A stretch of 41,487 bases of DNA from Candidatus Woesearchaeota archaeon (GTDB lineage: Archaea > Nanobdellota > Nanobdellia > SCGC-AAA011-G17 > UBA489), in contig JABIPM010000040.1 in the NCBI GenBank assembly GCA_018658955.1, positions 1-41,487 on the forward strand. Direction: 5' to 3'. How positions within the stretch are numbered: the stretch's first letter is position 1; every line of letters begins with the position of its first letter. The translations under genes were made by a program, and so were the position numbers. Of this stretch, positions 39,718 to 41,487 are shown piece by piece. The notes under the pieces were generated by a model. The model searched no databases and was not told the DNA's origin. It was given only the letters and a program-made list of their open reading frames with translations.

Positions 39718-41292
39718 TTAATTTCTTCTTCCACTAAAGTTTCCGCTTCTACCAGAGTTTCCGCCAGAACGGCCTCTAAAAGAAGAGCCACCTCTTCCGC
39801 CAGAACCTGAGGAACTTCTACTTCCTCCAGAATTTCCGCCCCTGTTTCTGCCAAAGCTTCTTCCACTTCCGCCAGAACTTCTATTCCCGCCAAAGCTTCT
39901 TCCACTTCCGCCAGAACTTCTACTTCCTTCAGAACTTCTTGAACCTGAAATTCCTCTTCCTCCGGAATTTTCGCCTTGACCTCTGTTTCCGCCAAAGCTT
40001 CTACCGTTTCCACCAGAGTTTCCGCCAAAGCTTCTACCGTTTCCACCAAAGCTTCTTCCTCTGTTTCCACCAGAACTTCTATTTCCGCTTCTTCCGCCAG
40101 AACGGCCTCTAAAGTTTCCGCTTCCACCTCTAAAGTTTCCTCTACGTTTATCTCCTTGAGGAGAACCAACAAGATCCACCCTTTGAAAATTAGGAAGGTC
40201 TATACATCCTATCTTAAAACTTCTATTTTCGCCTTCGATTCTTCTGAAATCTTGTCTTTCAGAGGAGGATAAGAAATTAAACACTTGTCCTTCTTCTCCA
40301 GCTCTAGCAGTCCTACCGATTCTATGTACGTAATCCGTGGGATCTCTAGGTATATCATAATTGTAAACATGTGAAATTCCATCAACATGAATTCCTCTTG
40401 CCGCAACATCAGTACAAACTAATACGCTAAAGTGATTACCTGAAAAAGATTTAATATTCTTCAATCTTTTATTCTGAGATAATCCTCCATGAATAGCAAT
40501 TGCATCAATATCATTTGCTTTCAAATTTTTAGCAACATAATCTGTATGTCTTCTAGTATTACAGAAAACCATTGCAAGGCCTTTTTCTTCTGCTTTCAAT
40601 AAATGTAACAATAAAGGTATTTTTTCCTTTCTTGAAATATTAAAATATCCTTGAGTTAATTTACTTGGATCAACCTGACTCTCAGCAAAAATTTCTTTAG
40701 GTTTGTTTAATTGATGATTTGCTAATTTTCTCAATTTTGGAGAAACAGTAGCAGTAAACATCATAGTATGTCTATTTACTGGACATGCTTCCATGATTTC
40801 TTGAACATCCTCAATGAAACCCATATCAAGCATACAATCTGCTTCGTCTAAAACAACAACTTTGATGTTTTTAGTGTTCACAGTTCCTCTTCCTAAATGA
40901 TCTAACATTCTTCCAGGAGTTGCAACAACAACATCTGCTTTAGCAAGTTGACTAATTTGAGGGTTAATTGAAACTCCACCGTAAACTGCCATAATTCTTA
41001 ATTTTTTACCAATTGCTAATTCCCATAAGGCTTGCTTAACTTGCTCAGCAAGTTCTCTTGTTGGTGTTAATACTAATGCTTGAAGTCCTCTTCCAGGTTC
41101 AACCTGTTCGATTATTCCACAGCCAAAAGCTAATGTTTTTCCTGAACCTGTTGAAGATTCAGCAACTACGTCTTGTCTTTCCAATATAATTGGTATTGAT
41201 TTTTTTTGTATTTCTGTAGGCGTATCGTGTCCTAATTTACTAATAGATTCAATTAAATGATCACTCAGTCCTAATTCTATAAATTTTTCCAT
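39718..41292 (-). CDS. DEAD-box RNA helicase with long Gly/Arg/Ser-rich tail
   Basis: This 524-residue protein has all core motifs in order: SSTGSGKT (I), PTRELAEQ (Ia), TPGRMLDH (Ib), LDEADCML (II), FTATVS (III), AMVFCNTRR (IV), VCTDVAARGIHVDG (V) and HRIGRTARAG (VI). The last about 145 residues are almost only Gly, Arg, Ser, Asn and Phe, in repeats of SGGNGRSFGG type. That tail probably binds RNA and may form condensates. AGGAGA before the ATG is the ribosome site. Related helicases act in rRNA assembly and cold adaptation. Confidence 0.94.
   Translation of the reverse strand: MEKFIELGLSDHLIESISKLGHDTPTEIQKKSIPIILERQDVVAESSTGSGKTLAFGCGIIEQVEPGRGLQALVLTPTRELAEQVKQALWELAIGKKLRIMAVYGGVSINPQISQLAKADVVVATPGRMLDHLGRGTVNTKNIKVVVLDEADCMLDMGFIEDVQEIMEACPVNRHTMMFTATVSPKLRKLANHQLNKPKEIFAESQVDPSKLTQGYFNISRKEKIPLLLHLLKAEEKGLAMVFCNTRRHTDYVAKNLKANDIDAIAIHGGLSQNKRLKNIKSFSGNHFSVLVCTDVAARGIHVDGISHVYNYDIPRDPTDYVHRIGRTARAGEEGQVFNFLSSSERQDFRRIEGENRSFKIGCIDLPNFQRVDLVGSPQGDKRRGNFRGGSGNFRGRSGGRSGNRSSGGNRGRSFGGNGRSFGGNSGGNGRSFGGNRGQGENSGGRGISGSRSSEGSRSSGGSGRSFGGNRSSGGSGRSFGRNRGGNSGGSRSSSGSGGRGGSSFRGRSGGNSGRSGNFSGRRN
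39730..40110. repeat. Imperfect tandem repeats encoding the helicase RGG-like tail
   Basis: Units around CCGCCAAAGCTTCT (plus strand) recur at short, irregular intervals across about 380 bases. They encode SFGG/RSFGGN blocks. The stretch has higher GC and strong codon repetition compared with its surroundings, the mark of expansion by slippage or unequal exchange. Confidence 0.7.
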
Positions 41293-41487
41293 ATTTTTCT
41301 CCTATAATATAATAGCACTTAACTAGAAAAAGCGAAATGTTCATATTGAACCAGTGCATTCTCTTAATTGTCTATCTATATGTTGTAGTATATATATTGG
41401 AACGCTTTATAAGAGTTGCTATTGGACTTCGCTGGTGTTTTTTGGTTGTTTTGATGCTAAGAATTAGTTTTGGTTTATAACTACTCG
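41293..41487 (-). promoter_or_regulatory. Helicase leader and promoter region
   Basis: No ORF is seen. On the minus strand TATA-like TCTTATAAAGC (about 41404-41414) or AATATATATAC (about 41387-41397) would give a 5' leader of roughly 60-95 bases ending in AGGAGA at 41298-41303. That leader is longer than for most genes here, a place where temperature or feedback control could act, although no named element is recognised. Confidence 0.4.

Noticed and set aside
39730..40110. CRISPR-like spaced repeats
   Set aside because: Units are irregular in length and spacing, lie inside a helicase gene in frame, and encode a known kind of Gly/Arg/Ser tail.
39675..40172. 165-residue minus-strand ORF, Glu/Val/Ala-rich
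   Set aside because: It is the shifted frame of the helicase's repeated tail. Its regular composition comes from the repeats, not from selection.

Overview
The window comes from a low-GC archaeon. The evidence is a partial transcription factor TFE alpha, ribosomal proteins eL33 (L35Ae) and uL16 (L10e), ABCE1, the wyosine enzyme Taw1 and archaeal type IV pilins. Many genes have a TATA-like box about 25-32 bases before the start codon and no leader, while others use a GGAG-type ribosome site. Very small genes, dense packing and many orphan genes suggest a DPANN lineage (Pacearchaeota/Woesearchaeota-like). That placement is an inference from general character, not from phylogeny.

Layout. 1-3031 (minus): the 5' end of tfe, an APH-fold kinase-like protein and a surface protein with a calcium-binding linker. 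3117-5791: a nucleotidyltransferase-domain protein and two ribosomal proteins. 5792-7753: two small Cys-rich ORFs, a small hypothetical gene and an M42 aminopeptidase. 7858-12798: ABCE1, then a dNTP-supply operon nrdR-nrdJ-dut preceded by two NrdR-box-like sites 32 bp apart. 12799-19187: membrane proteins (DUF1385, DoxX, LysE), a CBS protein, an amidohydrolase/GshB-like ATP-grasp pair, a MazG pyrophosphohydrolase, and tRNAs Thr(CGT), Leu(TAA) and Thr(GGT).

19272-29728 is the most distinctive part. A protein resembling a bacterial sigma-70 factor (region 2-like and region 4-like segments) is divergent from an apparently complete type IV pilus/secretion locus: several class III-signal pilins, one secretion ATPase, and two separate one-domain T2SSF membrane proteins. 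One pilin gene is followed by a hairpin-plus-T-tract terminator. The locus ends with a secreted Cys-rich protein carrying a SleB/CwlJ-like (peptidoglycan hydrolase) domain, surprising in an archaeon.

29725-37558: an m5C RNA methyltransferase, a DUF1704/MATCAP-like metalloprotease, a zinc-ribbon protein, tRNAs Val(TAC) and Gly(GCC), a GNAT enzyme, an island of unrecognised genes (including two paralogues and two secreted proteins), an APC permease and Taw1. 37631-39242: a ribbon-helix-helix regulator with a palindromic operator, a broken MazG gene, and a HEPN/MNT toxin-antitoxin-like pair whose HEPN motif is degenerate and whose promoter carries an inverted repeat. 39366-41487: a possible frameshifted lipoprotein and a DEAD-box RNA helicase with a long Gly/Arg/Ser-rich tail.

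Three ORFs (32678, 37964, 39661) are each broken by one indel or stop within about ten codons of a promoter-supported ATG. They may be decayed genes, sequence errors or recoding.
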